Origin: Hippopus hippopus
Lineage: Eukaryota > Mollusca > Bivalvia > Cardiida > Cardiidae
Direction of reading: 5' to 3'
Assembly (NCBI GenBank): GCA_946811185.2
Contig: OX328113.1
Span: forward strand, 21,117,521 to 21,181,520
DNA: 64,000 nucleotides
The notes under the pieces: model-generated
What the model was told of the DNA's origin: nothing
The model's input: only the letters and a program-made list of their open reading frames with translations
Databases searched by the model: none
Program-made: the position numbers and the translations under genes
Shown here: piece by piece, positions 21,465-32,319 of the stretch
Layout: every line of letters starts with the position of its first letter
Numbering within the stretch: the first letter of the stretch is position 1

Positions 21465-21597
21465 CAGTTGACTCTGAATAACAGTTTTTTTGGATAAGAA
21501 TATTTCCAAAGAGAATGTGGATAAAAAATATTCTTTCTCATTAATCATGGTGTTTCGGAAGAAGCAACAGAATAATAGTAGAGACCTTGATCCATGC

Positions 21598-21832
21598 TTA
21601 ACTCTATAAAACAACAAAATTATAGACATGTCCGAATTGAAAGCCTATTTTGCAGATAACAAAATAACCAAGACTCAAAAATTAAAAGCTGTTTTTGAAA
21701 GGGTAGGAAACTAGCAGGAAAAAGATAATATGCTGGTTACCAGGTTTTTTCTTTTTTACTGTACCCACATAGTTTTCAAAAGCCTTTTCTTTTAGCCTCG
21801 TCTAAACTCAGGATTGTGTGGTAAAGGCTTAA
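21598..21832 (-). mobile_element. Family P copy, eroded core
   Basis: TTAA at both ends. The right half of the hairpin is replaced by T-rich sequence. Confidence 0.7.
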
Positions 21833-21997
21833 TATTTAACACATCAAAATGCTATCCATTTTGCAAATGTCCATAAAAGGGTTACAACAAATAATTTCAA
21901 CCTGTAACCAAATGTTTCAATAGTTCTATAAAAGAAAGCTAAGAGGCAACTATCGGAGATCACTCTATAGCACCAATCTTGATAAAACGCATCTGTT

Positions 21998-22440
21998 TTA
22001 ACCCTTTACCAAACAATCCCGACCGTTAACGACCCTATGAAAGGAGGATTTTGAAAAAATTGTGATAAAAGGAGAAAATGCTAGTTACCAGCATTTTCTC
22101 CCTTTTCCCACAACGTTTTCTACTCTTCCCTAAACAAGTTTTAGTTTTTGAGTCACATTAATTTTGTTGTATGCAAATTCTTTCAATTCGGAAAAGTCCA
22201 AAATTCTGTCGTCTGGTGAAGAGTTAAAACACAACAAAGTTTTAGACTTTCAAAGTCATTATAGACAACAAACTAAATATACATGTAATTCAAACAATGT
22301 TTTTCATCTTTAAAGAGTAGAAAACATTGTGCGAAAAGGAGACAATGCTGGTTACCAGCATTTCTCTTTTTCCCGCAATGTTTTCAAAGACCTTCTTCTT
22401 CAGGGTCATTAAAACTCGGGATTTTGTGTTAAAGGGATAA
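21998..22440. mobile_element. Two family P copies sharing a TTAA (+, -)
   Basis: 21998-22227 is plus; its centre reads CTAGTTACCAGC, unusual for the plus orientation. 22224-22440 is minus with core CTGGTTACCAGC. Confidence 0.75.
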
Positions 22441-22629
22441 GATATTATCTAAGAAGTGAAATTTGCTCTTTAACCTTTGTGAAATTTTACCCGCCTCGAT
22501 GTAAAATGATCTTTGACCTACTACTGTATATGCTGAATTTAGACTCACTAAAAACTACTACAATTTACACAAAAGTACAAACATCAAAAGGAAAGTAAAG
22601 TCAAAATTAGGGAATGTGCAGCAAACACT

Positions 22630-22802
22630 GATTGAATGATTGAATGGTATTTAAAGCTGCTTTCAATATTATTTCAGTCATATCGCAGCAAAGGTTCACA
22701 TGTTCATGTATTTCCTGGGTTTCACCAGTAACAGGAGCTTGAACCCTAGGCCTCTAGGTTATGAATCCCACACTTTACCACTGAGCCACGCAGGACCCAG
22801 CA
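22630..22802 (-). mobile_element. S2 SINE, internally shortened
   Basis: From the 3' tail (TTGAATGGTATTTAAAGCTG) to the 5' end GGGTCCTGCGTGGCTCAGTG on the minus strand. The middle segment with CAAGGACACT is missing. Confidence 0.65.
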
Positions 22803-22854
22803 GCAAACATCTATTACTATAAATTGCTCTTATTCCACTGGTTGAAATCAGTTT

Positions 22855-23165
22855 TACTCTTCAAAATTTAGGTTTGTTCAAACTGTTAGCAGATAACGAA
22901 TTCTATGTGGTTAATACAATGGGGACTGTCTTTTAGGGGATGATAGGTTGATTGAATGGTGTTTTATGCCACTTTCAACATTACTTCAGTCATATTACAA
23001 TGACAGCTTGTTCATGTATGTCTTGTGTTTCACCAGTACGAGTCTAGGACTTGGAAGTATCTTTGAAAGGTTAGAAAACATTACGGGAAAAGAAGGAAAT
23101 ACTTGTGGTCAGCATTTTTGTCACAATGTGTCTTCAACCTTGTTGTCAAACCATGTGCTTGTTTA
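22855..23165 (-). mobile_element. Family P copy interrupted by an S2 fragment
   Basis: The long arm stops at TAGGGGATGATAGG, an S2 3' portion occupies about 22943-23057, then CTTTGAAAGGTTAGAAAACA resumes the P sequence. Confidence 0.65.
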
Positions 23166-23387
23166 ACTTTATACTAAATGACAAAATTTTAGCCTTGCCC
23201 AAATAAAAGGCATTTGCAGATGACAAATGCAACTATGAACATGAAAGTTTTCAGTAATAGAGTACAAAACATTGTTTGAAAAGGAGAAAATGTTGGTAAC
23301 CAGCATTTTCTCCTTTTCCAACAATGTTTTCAAAAGGCTTTTTTCCACAGGTTTGCTAAAAGTGGGGATTACGTGGTAAAGGGTTTA
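23162..23387 (-). mobile_element. Family P copy
   Basis: Starts TTAACTTTATACTAAATGAC; core AAAATGTTGGTAACCAGC, with an A centre, an orientation exception. Confidence 0.75.
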
Positions 23388-23608
23388 TAAAGGGTAACAG
23401 AGTCAAACATTTTCATTTGCATCAAAATAAGCAAATATGAAAAATCATGACTTCTCTACCAAGATGGTTCTGCATGACCTAAAAAACAAAGGCAATAAGC
23501 GACAGAGAATTATTACAGTAAATCATTCACTCCTTCCATTCCGTGCATGCAAGTTTTCTGCATAATTCATCAGCTTTGGGAGTTTCTTGCTTGTGTTTCT
23601 TGAGCTGT

Positions 23609-23842
23609 CCCTTTGCAAAACAATCACAAGTTTTGACGACCCCAGGTAGAGAGACGGCTTTTGAAAAACATGGCTGGGAAAAGGAGAAAATGCTGGTAAC
23701 CTGCATTTTCTCCTTTACCTAGCCATGTTTTCGACCTTTTCAAAGAAAATAAGCACATTTTTTTTTTACTAATCTAGTTTGTCAGCTGCAAATCCTTTCA
23801 ATTTGGAAAAGTCTAAAAGCATGTCATTTGCACAGAGATAAG
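23609..23842 (+). mobile_element. Family P copy
   Basis: The hairpin is extended outward by CATGGCTGGGAAAAGG pairing with CCTTTACCTAGCCATG. Termini are degraded. Confidence 0.75.
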
Positions 23843-23957
23843 ATCTGGTTGTGAAATGCCTGCCTTGTGTCACAAGTGCAACACAATTTACAATCTGCCT
23901 GAACTTTCTGAGTCAGCTTGGGGTTTTTGCTACTCTTTCAGTTTTCCTTCATGAAAA

Positions 23958-24267
23958 TCCTTTACCCTTTCCCAAACAACAAATTTTAGACTCCACCAAA
24001 TTCGAAACATCTGCAGACGACAAATTCAAAATCGATACAAATGAGCTTCTGTGATAAGGTACAAAACATTGTTGGGAAAGGAGAAAATGCTGGTTTACCA
24101 GCATTTTTTCCTTTTCCTACAATTTTTTTAAAGGCCTTTCTGCTCAGGGTGGTTAAAACCTGGCTTTGTGTTGTAAAGGGTTAAACTTTTACCAAAAAAA
24201 TTTGTATTTCATTAACCCTGAAAAAGAAGGCTTTTGAACTTTCAGAAATCTTGTGGGGAAAGGAGAT
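23958..24267. mobile_element. Family P copy (-) plus left-arm fragment (+)
   Basis: 23958-24184 is minus with one extra T in the core (GGTTTACC). 24181-24267 is a plus left arm cut at GGGGAAAGGAG. Confidence 0.7.
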
Positions 24268-24902
24268 CAGTAAGTAAAGAAGACACAGAATATTACAATG
24301 TTACTGCTGTTTTTGTCAGTGGATTGAACAGAATATCTGCCTCAATAGGTAAAAGATCAAATTGTGAAATCTGATCTTAATCTACACTATCCAGTAAAGT
24401 AACTATGCTAAAGCTAGGCAATATGAAAGTCAAACAAGGTGATTTGCCCCATTTCTTTGGCACCCAAAGTGCTTGTGGATTCCAATTAGAACAACTGGAA
24501 CATTATTTCCAGAGTATTACCAACTCTGACCCAGTGTCTAATCAATAACATCTAAATTTAATTATAGATCTTTGAATTGGTAAGCTGTTTTTTATTTTCT
24601 TTTACGTTTTCCCTTGTGTGAAACCTTAATTTCTCTCTCAGAAAACAATCCCTCCTCTAATCTAGATCTTCTTCAAATTCCAGCAAAATAACATGATTCC
24701 GAAGACCCTGTAAAAAAAGGTATCAATCATCTTGGCAACGCTTTCAAAACACGGCTGACATAACTTGTCACTTTATGGCAATAAAATATGTTTTATAGAC
24801 TCTCCTAAAGCTATCCTGTCATTCCTTAGAACTATAAAATAAGCTAGAGTAATAATTTATCAAGGAAAAAATCATACATACCATAACAGTAAACAAATTT
24901 GA
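24268..24902. other. EXT1 intron; one Q fragment
   Basis: A weak Q-like piece lies at 24310-24415 (AATCTGATCTTAATCTACACT). The remainder is not recognised. Confidence 0.4.
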
Positions 24903-25095
24903 ATTTACTTTTTACCAGGCAACCAAAATTTACAGACTTGACCAAATTGAAAGTCTTTACAAATGGAAAGTAAATATGACTCAAAACCTAATATTTGTCT
25001 TTTAAAGGGAAAGAACCCATTGCGAGGTAAAGAGAAATACTGGTTAACAGCATTTTCCTTTTCTCCCAATGTTCTTAACACTTACTAAACCTCAA
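24903..25095 (-). mobile_element. Family P copy, diverged
   Basis: Core AAATACTGGTTAACAGCATT. The short arm is truncated. Confidence 0.6.
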
Positions 25096-25312
25096 GTTAA
25101 TCATCACCGCAAAAGGTATTTTTAGGGTTTACAAGAGACACAAAGTATTTTCATATTTAGAGAAGAAAAACCTTTTTTTGTATGGCATGGAAAACACTGT
25201 GTACAAATAAGAGCAGATCCTTCTGACTTGAAACCACATTTTCTGGCACTGTTTTCTGGAGCAGACCTTTGGTGGGACATGAAAAATTGCATTTTTACAG
25301 AAATGGGTTTAA

Positions 25313-25542
25313 TTAACTCCTAATTACAATGCAAAATAACACAATTTTAGACTTCCAAATTGGAAGTACCTAATTGTAGACCAAAATATGGCTCAAATGA
25401 TTGGATTTGTCTTTTGTAGGGTAGAAAACATTTTAGTAAAAGGAGAAAATGCTGGGCACCAGCATTTCTCCTTTTCCCATAATGTTTTCAAAAGCATTTA
25501 CTTGGGGTCTCTATACCTTGGGATTGTTTGGTAAAGGGTTAA
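25313..25542 (-). mobile_element. Family P copy
   Basis: TTAA at 25313 and 25539-25542. Core CTGGGCACCAGC. Confidence 0.75.
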
Positions 25543-25567
25543 AAGAAAAGGAGCTGTGGCAAAAAGG

Positions 25568-25798
25568 AAAGTTTGTTTGTTTGAATGGTATTTTATGTTG
25601 CTTTTAACAATACTTCAGAGATGTTACTGGAGCAGCTCACTTAATATGTCTTCCCTGGATTTGCCAGTAATAGGCTGAGTGCTCCGCAAAGCCTTGCCCA
25701 TCGATGCTCCAAAAAGTGACTGGTGCTGCCAGTGCCTGTAGATAATAATGCTGGGATTTCTGATTAGAAGTCTACAGCATTTACCACTTAGCCAAAGA
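25568..25798 (-). mobile_element. S2 SINE, diverged
   Basis: Tail GTTTGTTTGTTTGAATGGTA at left. The body keeps GATGTTACTGGAGCAGCTCA. The tRNA-like 5' end is decayed (GGCTAAGTGGTAAATGC on the minus strand). Confidence 0.65.
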
Positions 25799-26221
25799 AT
25801 ACTCTCCTCTCACATTCATGATAAGTAATTGTCCCTTTTCCTTATAAAAAGTTTTTCAAACTATTGATACAGGATATACATTCCTTCTTTTTCTGTATGA
25901 CTGCCTTACATGCATCTTGTTACAAGTTTTTTGTGCTGGTTTGAAAATAGCCTGTTCAGCAAAAAAAGCATGCATATGCATTATGAAACATATGCACAAT
26001 GAATATTGCACCAATACCTTAAAAAAATTCCACTTCTTCACGGGACAATGAAAGTTAATCGTCGTATATCCTACCTGACCTCAAAGGTAAATTCTGACAT
26101 GGGAACCTGAGTGCACTGCAGTTGTGCATATTATTATGAGCAGAACAGTGCAATTTAATAGCCTTGATGCATCATATCATGAAATACTTATGCACCATAT
26201 CATGAATTACATAACCCTGAA

Positions 26222-26448
26222 TAAATTCTTTACCAAACAATCTCATGTTTTAATGACCTTGAAGAAGAATCCTTTTGAAATCATCGTGGGAAAAGAAGAA
26301 AATGCTGGGAACCAGCATTTTCTTCTTTTCCCACACTGCTTTTTACCCTTTCAAAGATGAAATTCCTAATTTTAGCCAGATTTAATTTGTTGTCTGCAAA
26401 AATTAATGCTTTCAAATTTGCCAAGTCTAAACTGTTATCTGGTCAAAC
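26222..26448 (+). mobile_element. Family P copy
   Basis: The hairpin shows paired changes: GGGAAAAGAAGAAAATGC with GCATTTTCTTCTTTTCCC. Confidence 0.75.
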
Positions 26449-26494
26449 TGACTTCATAAAATGGACCTTTTCAATCTAACCTTGATCTATAATA

Positions 26495-26690
26495 CAGGTC
26501 TGTATTCACCAACTGTTTTTAAGAACATTCTTAGACTTATTCTCAAAAGATTTTCTGAATGTTAAAGTAGTAACATTACTTCTGATTGGAAAAACCATTT
26601 GATTTAGCCAATCAGAAGTGCTGTTACTTTCTAAATCTAGACTAAGACTAAGAATGACAATAAGAATGGTCGGTGAATATGAACCCTGCC
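26495..26690. mobile_element. Family R inverted-repeat MITE
   Basis: Starts CAGGTCTGTATTCACCAACT and ends GGTCGGTGAATATGAACCCT. The centre is ACTTCTGATTGG..CCAATCAGAAGT. Confidence 0.75.
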
Positions 26691-26706
26691 CTCAAACTAC
26701 AGAATG

Positions 26707-27012
26707 AACTAGAGCTGTCACTGAATGTGACTTAATACCCCCGACAGCGCTTTGACAGAAACAGGCAATTTAACAAAAAATTTTCTAAGTTCAAGGGGAG
26801 ATTACCCTTGAATCATAGGGAGTAGATGATTGAAAACTGCGTCTTGCACAACTTCAGTATATGATCAATGTATCAACAAACTTTCAATACTATAGCAGGA
26901 AAACTGTAGGAGGAGTTCGCGACACAAAATTACTAGTATTTTGTACACAGACGGACACACAGACAGGCTGATTCCAGTATACCCCCGAAAACATTCGTTT
27001 TGCGGGGGTATA
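26707..27012 (+). mobile_element. HINE subfamily 3, uninterrupted copy
   Basis: 5' AACTAGAGCTGTCACTGAAT with a small palindrome. Near the 3' end is ACAGACGGACACACAGACAG, and a terminal hairpin ATACCCCCGAAAA..GCGGGGGTAT. It is the reference for the split copy at 2525-3500. Confidence 0.7.
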
Positions 27013-27034
27013 AAAATATAGAATGATGTTCATC

Positions 27035-27052
27035 AGAGAGAGAGAGAGGAAG
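27035..27052. repeat. (AG)n microsatellite
   Basis: Short run of AGAGAGAGAG just 3' of the HINE. Confidence 0.7.
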
Positions 27053-27201
27053 GGACCTTGGTGCTGCTCCAAACATCAAAGCTCTGACAAAAAAATGGTC
27101 AGGCTTGAAAAGCACTATACAAACTCTTTACCAGGCAATAAAATGTTAGAGTTTCAGTGATGCTACTTATTACATAGTATCCTATTCCATTGGTTTGTTT
27201 C

Positions 27202-27650
27202 TTAACTCTAAACAAGAGAATATGACGTTTTAACAACCTCTGAAGATGAAGGCTTTTGAAAATATTGCGGGAAAAGGAGAAAATGCTGGTAACCAGCATT
27301 TTCTCCTTTTCCTACAATGTTTTCTATCCTATCAAAGACAGAATTATGTCATCATTTGAGTTACATGAACATTTAAGATGTCAGCAATTGCATAATTTGG
27401 ATAAGTCTAAAAATTGTTATTTAACCCTTTACCAGACGACAAAATTATAGCCTTGTCCAAATTGAAAGCATTTGCAGATTACAATTTCAATGTGGCTCAA
27501 AAGGTGCAATTTTTCTTTGAAAGGGTAGAAAACATTGTGGGAAAAGGAGAAAATGCTAGTTACCAGTGTTTTCTCCTTTTACCACAATTGTTTTCAAAAG
27601 GCTTCTTTCCCAGGGTTGTTAAAAGTTGGGACTGTGTGGTAAAGGATTAA
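27202..27650. mobile_element. Two family P copies sharing one TTAA (+, -)
   Basis: 27202-27424 plus, 27421-27650 minus, with a single TTAA between them. The minus core is CTAGTTACCAGTG. Confidence 0.8.
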
Positions 27651-27774
27651 TCAGCAAATGAACAAGGCTTTATCTTTATCTTAATCCTTATCCTGCTGAA
27701 TAACTAACATGAAACTTTCAAGTGGACAGTAAAAATCCAAATATTGCTATTTCAAAGGTATTTTTTTGGGGGAA

Positions 27775-28123
27775 AAATACATATCCTTATCGGACAGTGT
27801 AGATCCAAGATCAGACTGCACGTTCTGTGCAGTCTGATCTTGATCTATACTGTCCGCAAAAGGTCAGTGAGTTGCACTTAGCAGCCCAAGAGTTAAGCAT
27901 AACAATTTATGTCTCCTAAATTTGTATCACAAAAGATGGAACTGCATACAATAAAAATAATTCTCAGATGGTAAAAAGAGCTTAATAGTCAAAATTTACA
28001 ACTTTTTTGGCCTGAATATCTCACAAAACAGTGAAGATCAGACTGCATGTTCTGTGTTGTCTGACCTACATCTACACTGTAGGTAAAAGTAGATAAATCT
28101 GCTCCTAGACTGTTAAGTGTTAA
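27775..28123. mobile_element. Two family Q hairpin MITEs
   Basis: 27775-27896 has a perfect stem AGATCAGACTGCACG / TGTGCAGTCTGATCT and ends TTAA. 28005-28123 is similar (ATCAGACTGCATGTTCTGTG) and ends TTAA. Confidence 0.7.
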
Positions 28124-28359
28124 TTTTGCCGTCTAGCCTAAGAGAAGAAAAAAACTTATGGCCGACATCTGCAAAACAAATTTATCAAACTGCAGTATAT
28201 TATAAAATATGCACGTCTTTGTTATCAAGTTACAAACAGGCTAACAATATCATATTCTCAACCCAGATTTACTTTTTCCGCCTTTAAGGATGTCATTTTT
28301 TTAACTTCTTGAATTTAAATGGGTCCCCTAAAATATCTATTTCCTTAATTTCGCAAAGC

Positions 28360-28662
28360 CGCGATAGCTCAGTCAGTAGAGTACAGGACCTGAGAACATG
28401 GGGGTTGCTGGTTTGATCCCCTGCTCGGCAAATTTCATTCCAAGGATTGATGATAGTCATTGCGACAGGATTCGTACCTCTCTCACTGCTAACTATTGTT
28501 TTGACAATGGCTATGTGGGAAAGAAGCCAGTCACAGGCTTGGAAAGAATATTGTGCAGAGTACCGTTAAAAGAAACTCCAGGAAAGCATGGATAGGTGCA
28601 CTGTCCACTGCGATATAGCTGAAATATGTTGAAAACAGTCTTAAACACCATACAATCAATCA
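28360..28662 (+). mobile_element. S1 SINE, full length
   Basis: tRNA-like head with A box TAGCTCAGTCAGTAGAG and B box GGTTTGATCCC, then the S1 body (AAGGATTGATGATAGTCATT) and tail TACAATCAATCAATAAATC. Confidence 0.8.
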
Positions 28663-28675
28663 ATAAATCTCAATA

Positions 28676-29134
28676 ATTCATCAGACGAACTTTTACTTTT
28701 GCACAATTCAAGCACATTTGCAGACAACAAATTAAATTGCCACAGTTCAAATGACGCGACTTGTCTCCAAAAGGGAAGAAAATTTTTCCCACAATGTTTT
28801 TTTTCTCTTTCTGATACAAATCCAATCATTTGTGCCATTTTTTTTGTGATCTGCAAATGTTTTCACTATGGACCAGCCTAAAATTGTATTGTCTGATAAA
28901 TTGTTAACCCTCTACAACGCAATGCCAAGTTTTAACGACCTTGAGACAGAAGACTTTTGAAAACATGGTTGGAAAAGGAGAAAATGCTGGAAACCAGCAT
29001 TTTGTCCTTTTCCCACAATGTTTTCTACCCCATCAAAAAACAACTTCCTCAATTCTAGCAACATTTAATTTGGTGTCTGCATTCTGCTTTGGGTTTGGAC
29101 AGGTTTAAAATTTTGTCATGAGGTAAAAGAGTTA
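28676..29134. mobile_element. Family P long-arm/long-arm palindrome and adjacent P copy (+)
   Basis: 28676-28907 carries a long arm on both sides (GCAGACAACAAATTAAATTG; TGTGATCTGCAAATG) with almost no core. 28904-29134 is an ordinary plus copy starting in the shared TTAA. Confidence 0.65.
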
Positions 29135-29234
29135 CAGGATGGCTGTTAACTTCTGTAATTTTTTACAAAGGGAAAATGTCTTATAATTACGTCAATTTTG
29201 CAGTCTTAAAACCACAAAAGCATACATAAATTCT

Positions 29235-29425
29235 TCCACTTCAAAACAAATAAATGGCTAGTATTTCAAAGGCTCCAAATACAGTTTCACTGCAAAAATG
29301 AAGAAACAGTTTGGTCACAATTTGAAAAAAAGAAGTGGACATTGTAGATGAGATATCAGACTGCATGTTCTGTGCAGTCTGATCTTGGTCTACACTGTCC
29401 ACAAAAGCTTCTTGCTCTTCTATGT
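29235..29425 (+). mobile_element. Family Q hairpin MITE
   Basis: Body CAAATACAGTTTCACTGC and hairpin ATCAGACTGCATGTTCTGTG. Ends GTCCACAAAAGCTTCT without its right terminus. Confidence 0.65.
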
Positions 29426-29815
29426 TAATAAAATAGTTAATATTCAATGTTCTGCTTGGAGAAGAAGACGGGGAGAAATTTTCAGAGGAAAAAAAAAATT
29501 GTTTGTAAAAGGTACATCTAAAATTTTAAATGCTGCATTGCCATTATGCAGATTTCCTGGTGAGCTATTTTCACTGAAGTAATTACCTCAATAATGGCAA
29601 CAATTTCCTTCTGCTTGCAAAACAGCCCCCTCCCCCCTTATTTCTTTTAATACAAGTTAAATTCTTTCCAAACTAAAGAAAATATTGTGAATTTCTGGAG
29701 ACTGCATAGATTGAGATCAGGCTGTGAATCTTTACTTTCGTCCTGCATCCCTCTCCCTCAGCATTTTATTGAGCACTCTGGACCGAACAGCCTTGAAGTT
29801 TTCTTTGTTCGATCT

Positions 29816-30240
29816 TTTGACCCTATACTAAATATGTTTTGACGACCTGAGAAAAAATGCTTTAGAAAACAAATGCGGAAAAAAGCATTTTTTCCTAAAA
29901 TATTTTCTATGCTTTCAAAGACAAATTTCATTAACTCTTTACCACACAAGAAAAATTTATACTTGTCAAAATTGAGAGCATTAATTTTGCAGATGACAAT
30001 TGAAATTTGGCTCAAATGATGGAAATAGTCTGTGATAGGGCAGAAAACATTGTGGGAAAAGGATAAAATGCTGTTCACCAGCATTTTCTCCTTTTTCCAC
30101 AATGTTTTTCAAAAGGCTTCTTCCTCAGGGTTCTTAAAACTCGGGATTGTGTGGTGAAGGGTTAATTGAGCATCATTTGTTGTCTGCTACTGCTTTCAAT
30201 TTGAAAGCATGTAAAATATTTTTGCCTAGTAAAGAATTAA
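29816..30240 (+). mobile_element. Family P copy split by another P at TTAA
   Basis: The left part runs to CAAAGACAAATTTCA (29930). The right part TTGAGCATCATTTGTTGTCT resumes at 30166. Removing the inserted unit leaves one TTAA in a sensible P right arm. Confidence 0.8.
29931..30165 (-). mobile_element. Family P copy inserted within a P copy
   Basis: Bounded by TTAA 29931-29934 and 30162-30165. Core AAAATGCTGTTCACCAGC. Confidence 0.85.
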
Positions 30241-30441
30241 CCCTATACCACACAATCCCTGATTTCAACAACCCTAAGGAAGAACGCTTTTGAAATCGTT
30301 GTGGGAAATGAGAAAATGCTGGTAATTTTCCCACAATGTTTTCTACCCTTCCAAAAACTTTATGAGTCACATATATTTTGTCATGTTCAAATGCTTTCAA
30401 TTTGGACAAGGCAAAAATTCTATAGTTCGGTAAAGAATTAA
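30237..30441 (+). mobile_element. Family P copy, half of hairpin deleted
   Basis: The sequence goes from AAAATGCTGGTAA directly to TTTTCCCACAATG. TTAA at both ends, the left one shared with the outer copy. Confidence 0.75.
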
Positions 30442-30579
30442 AGTCCTTTTTAACAAGATGATAGTTATGCCATTGGAGGCCAGTGTACCTATCCATGGAG
30501 TCAAGCTGGAGTTTCTTAGACTAGTACTATCAGTACAACACTCTTTCCCGGGCACTTACTGCTTTCCAACAAGAAGAAT

Positions 30580-30812
30580 TGATTGATTAAATAGTGTTTT
30601 ATGCTGCTTTCAACATCATTTTAGTCAAATCAAGGCAACAGCTCACATATTCATGTATGTTCTGGGTCCAACAAACACAAAGCCAAGCTTATGATTAGCA
30701 GTGAAAGAGGAATAAATCCTTGTGTAATGACTATCACCAGTCCCTGGAAGAAATTTATGCCAGGCAGCACTCAGAGCTGACAACCCCTTGATTACTAGCC
30801 CTGCAAGTTACT
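30580..30812 (-). mobile_element. Hybrid SINE, S2-type tail with S1-type body
   Basis: The left side has the S2 3' region (TTTTATGCTGCTTTCAACAT, CAACAGCTCACATATTCATG). The middle has the S1 motif GTGAAAGAGGAATAAATCC and ATGACTATCACCAG. A 5' tRNA-like end GGGCTAGTAATCAAGGGG is seen on the minus strand. Confidence 0.6.
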
Positions 30813-30828
30813 TGTATAGCAGTTTTTA

Positions 30829-31130
30829 GGTTGATTGATTGATTGTATAGTGTTTAACGCCGTTTTTTTACATTATTTCAGTACCAGTGCACCTATCCAT
30901 GCTTTCCTGGAGTTTCTTTTACCAGTACTCAGCATAATATTCTTTACAAGCCACTGGCTGCTTTCCCACATAACCATCTTCAAAACAATGATCAGCGGTG
31001 AGAGTGGTATGAATCCTGTCAAAATGACTATCATCAATCCTCAGAAAGAAATTGGCCTCGCTGGGGATCAAACAGGCAACCCCCTTTTCTTGAGTCCTGT
31101 ACACTACCAACTGCGCTACCAGGGCTTGGC
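30829..31130 (-). mobile_element. S1 SINE, full length
   Basis: Tail TTGATTGATTGATTGTATAG at left. Head GCCAAGCCCTGGTAGCGCAG on the minus strand. Its 5' end and flank recur inverted at 32320-32438. Confidence 0.8.
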
Positions 31131-31183
31131 ATCAGTTGTTCAGGCTTGACTTTAATTTTGCAAAGATGGGTCCAATTTATTTG
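31063..31183 (+). repeat. Inverted-repeat arm A (about 120 bp)
   Basis: SINE S1 5' end plus about 50 bp of non-SINE flank (CAGTTGTTCAGGCTTGACTT..). The reverse complement recurs at 32320-32438 with one indel and very few substitutions. Confidence 0.85.
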
Positions 31184-31428
31184 AGGCATACTCTGTGAAA
31201 CTTGGGTTTAATGCATCTGCAACAAGTATCAACCCAGGTCAGCCGGCCTGCGTCAAAATCTTTTGCTATGGGTAAATTTTCAGAATGTCCAAGGACCAGT
31301 CTATCTCATAATTCAGTTGGTTGTTAGGCAAAATGGATTTTATGGATCCATAATTATGTGAATAGCTTTATTAATGTAATGCATCATGGAGATGTGTTAA
31401 ACCCCCCTTTTGCCAGAGCATGGGTTAT
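31184..31428 (-). mobile_element. Family M element, uninterrupted
   Basis: Left TGTGAAACTTGGGTTTAATG, right TTTTGCCAGAGCATGGG. The reverse complement aligns throughout with 11563-12011 minus its P insertion (shared CATAATTATG.ATCCATAAA). Confidence 0.7.
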
Positions 31429-31615
31429 TTTGTTATGACAAGCATAGTAACAACAAAGAGCTCATGAGAAAAATGAGGTAACAGGACTTTGCTGGGGCAC
31501 CAAACACAGACCACCAGACTGAAGCATCCCTCATTTCAAAAGCAGTGCTTCAGCCTCAGCTGAAATATACCTACAAAAGCACCCTAATTTTTGCCTGCAG
31601 CCTAACCCATTTGCA

Positions 31616-32066
31616 TTAACTCTTTCATTACTGAATAAATAAATTGAATTTTCTCAAGGGCTACAAATACAGTTCCGCTGCAAGATCAAGAGACAGTTCA
31701 GTCATAATCTAGAATAAAGCAGTGGACAGTGTAGATCAATGATCAGACTGCACAGTCTGTGCAGTCTGATCTTGATCTACACTGTCCAAAAAAGCTTCTG
31801 ATGTCGTCTATAGTATTGATTTGTTTGTTTGAATGGTGTTTTACTCCGCTTTCAACATTATTTCAGTCATATCACAGCAACAGCTCACATATTCCTGTTT
31901 TCCAAAGTTTCACAAGTACTAGGCTAGGGCTCTGAAGTATCTTGCCCAAGGACACTCCTGTTAAAAACACAGTGGAGCCAGTGAGGCTCAAACCAGGGGC
32001 CTCCAGCCATCAAGAGTCCTACACTTTACCACTGAGCAACACAGTCTATAGTATGGAAAGAGTTCA
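31616..32066 (+). mobile_element. Family Q element split by an S2 SINE
   Basis: TTAACTCTTTCATTACTGAA at 31616, perfect hairpin GATCAGACTGCACAGTCTGT.., then the S2 insertion at 31817-32044, and the end TATGGAAAGAGTTCA. Confidence 0.8.
31817..32044 (-). mobile_element. S2 SINE with 10-bp TSD
   Basis: The TSD TCTATAGTAT lies at 31807-31816 and 32045-32054. The minus strand begins GTGTTGCTCAGTGGTAAAGT and ends with the TTGAAAGCGGAGTAAAACAC tail. Confidence 0.85.
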
Positions 32067-32124
32067 TGAAAGGGACATGATTATGCTGGCCATTACAATT
32101 TGGAAAGAGATTTAGACTGGTTAC

Positions 32125-32251
32125 CTGAAAAAGCAAACGCTCCTCTCCCCAGATGGCAGCTTTATTCCAGTTGATCACCTCAGAGAATGGGAGTTCCCAA
32201 CTGTTGCTTAGCAACACAGGAATACAGGCTGCTTGTAATACTTCCAAAAAT
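32125..32251 (-). CDS. EXT1: EXT1 internal exon, C-terminal part of GT47
   Basis: The 127-bp exon completes the Arg codon (AG|A) and then encodes [31 protein letters not shown] and [10 protein letters not shown]. This is the nucleotide-sugar-binding end of the exostosin GT47 domain and is nearly invariant among EXT1 proteins. The acceptor is ttcttacag and the donor gtaacc. It ends in phase 0. The exon lies inside a 1.4-kb structure whose ends are inverted copies of about 120 bp (31063-31183 and 32320-32438). Relative to human as I recall it, the upstream intron is about 19 nt earlier. Confidence 0.95.
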
Positions 32252-32319
32252 CTGTAAGAAATACAACAAAAGTGTTATTCAAGTACAAGCCAATATCATG
32301 CTTTAACTCTTAAGGTCTA

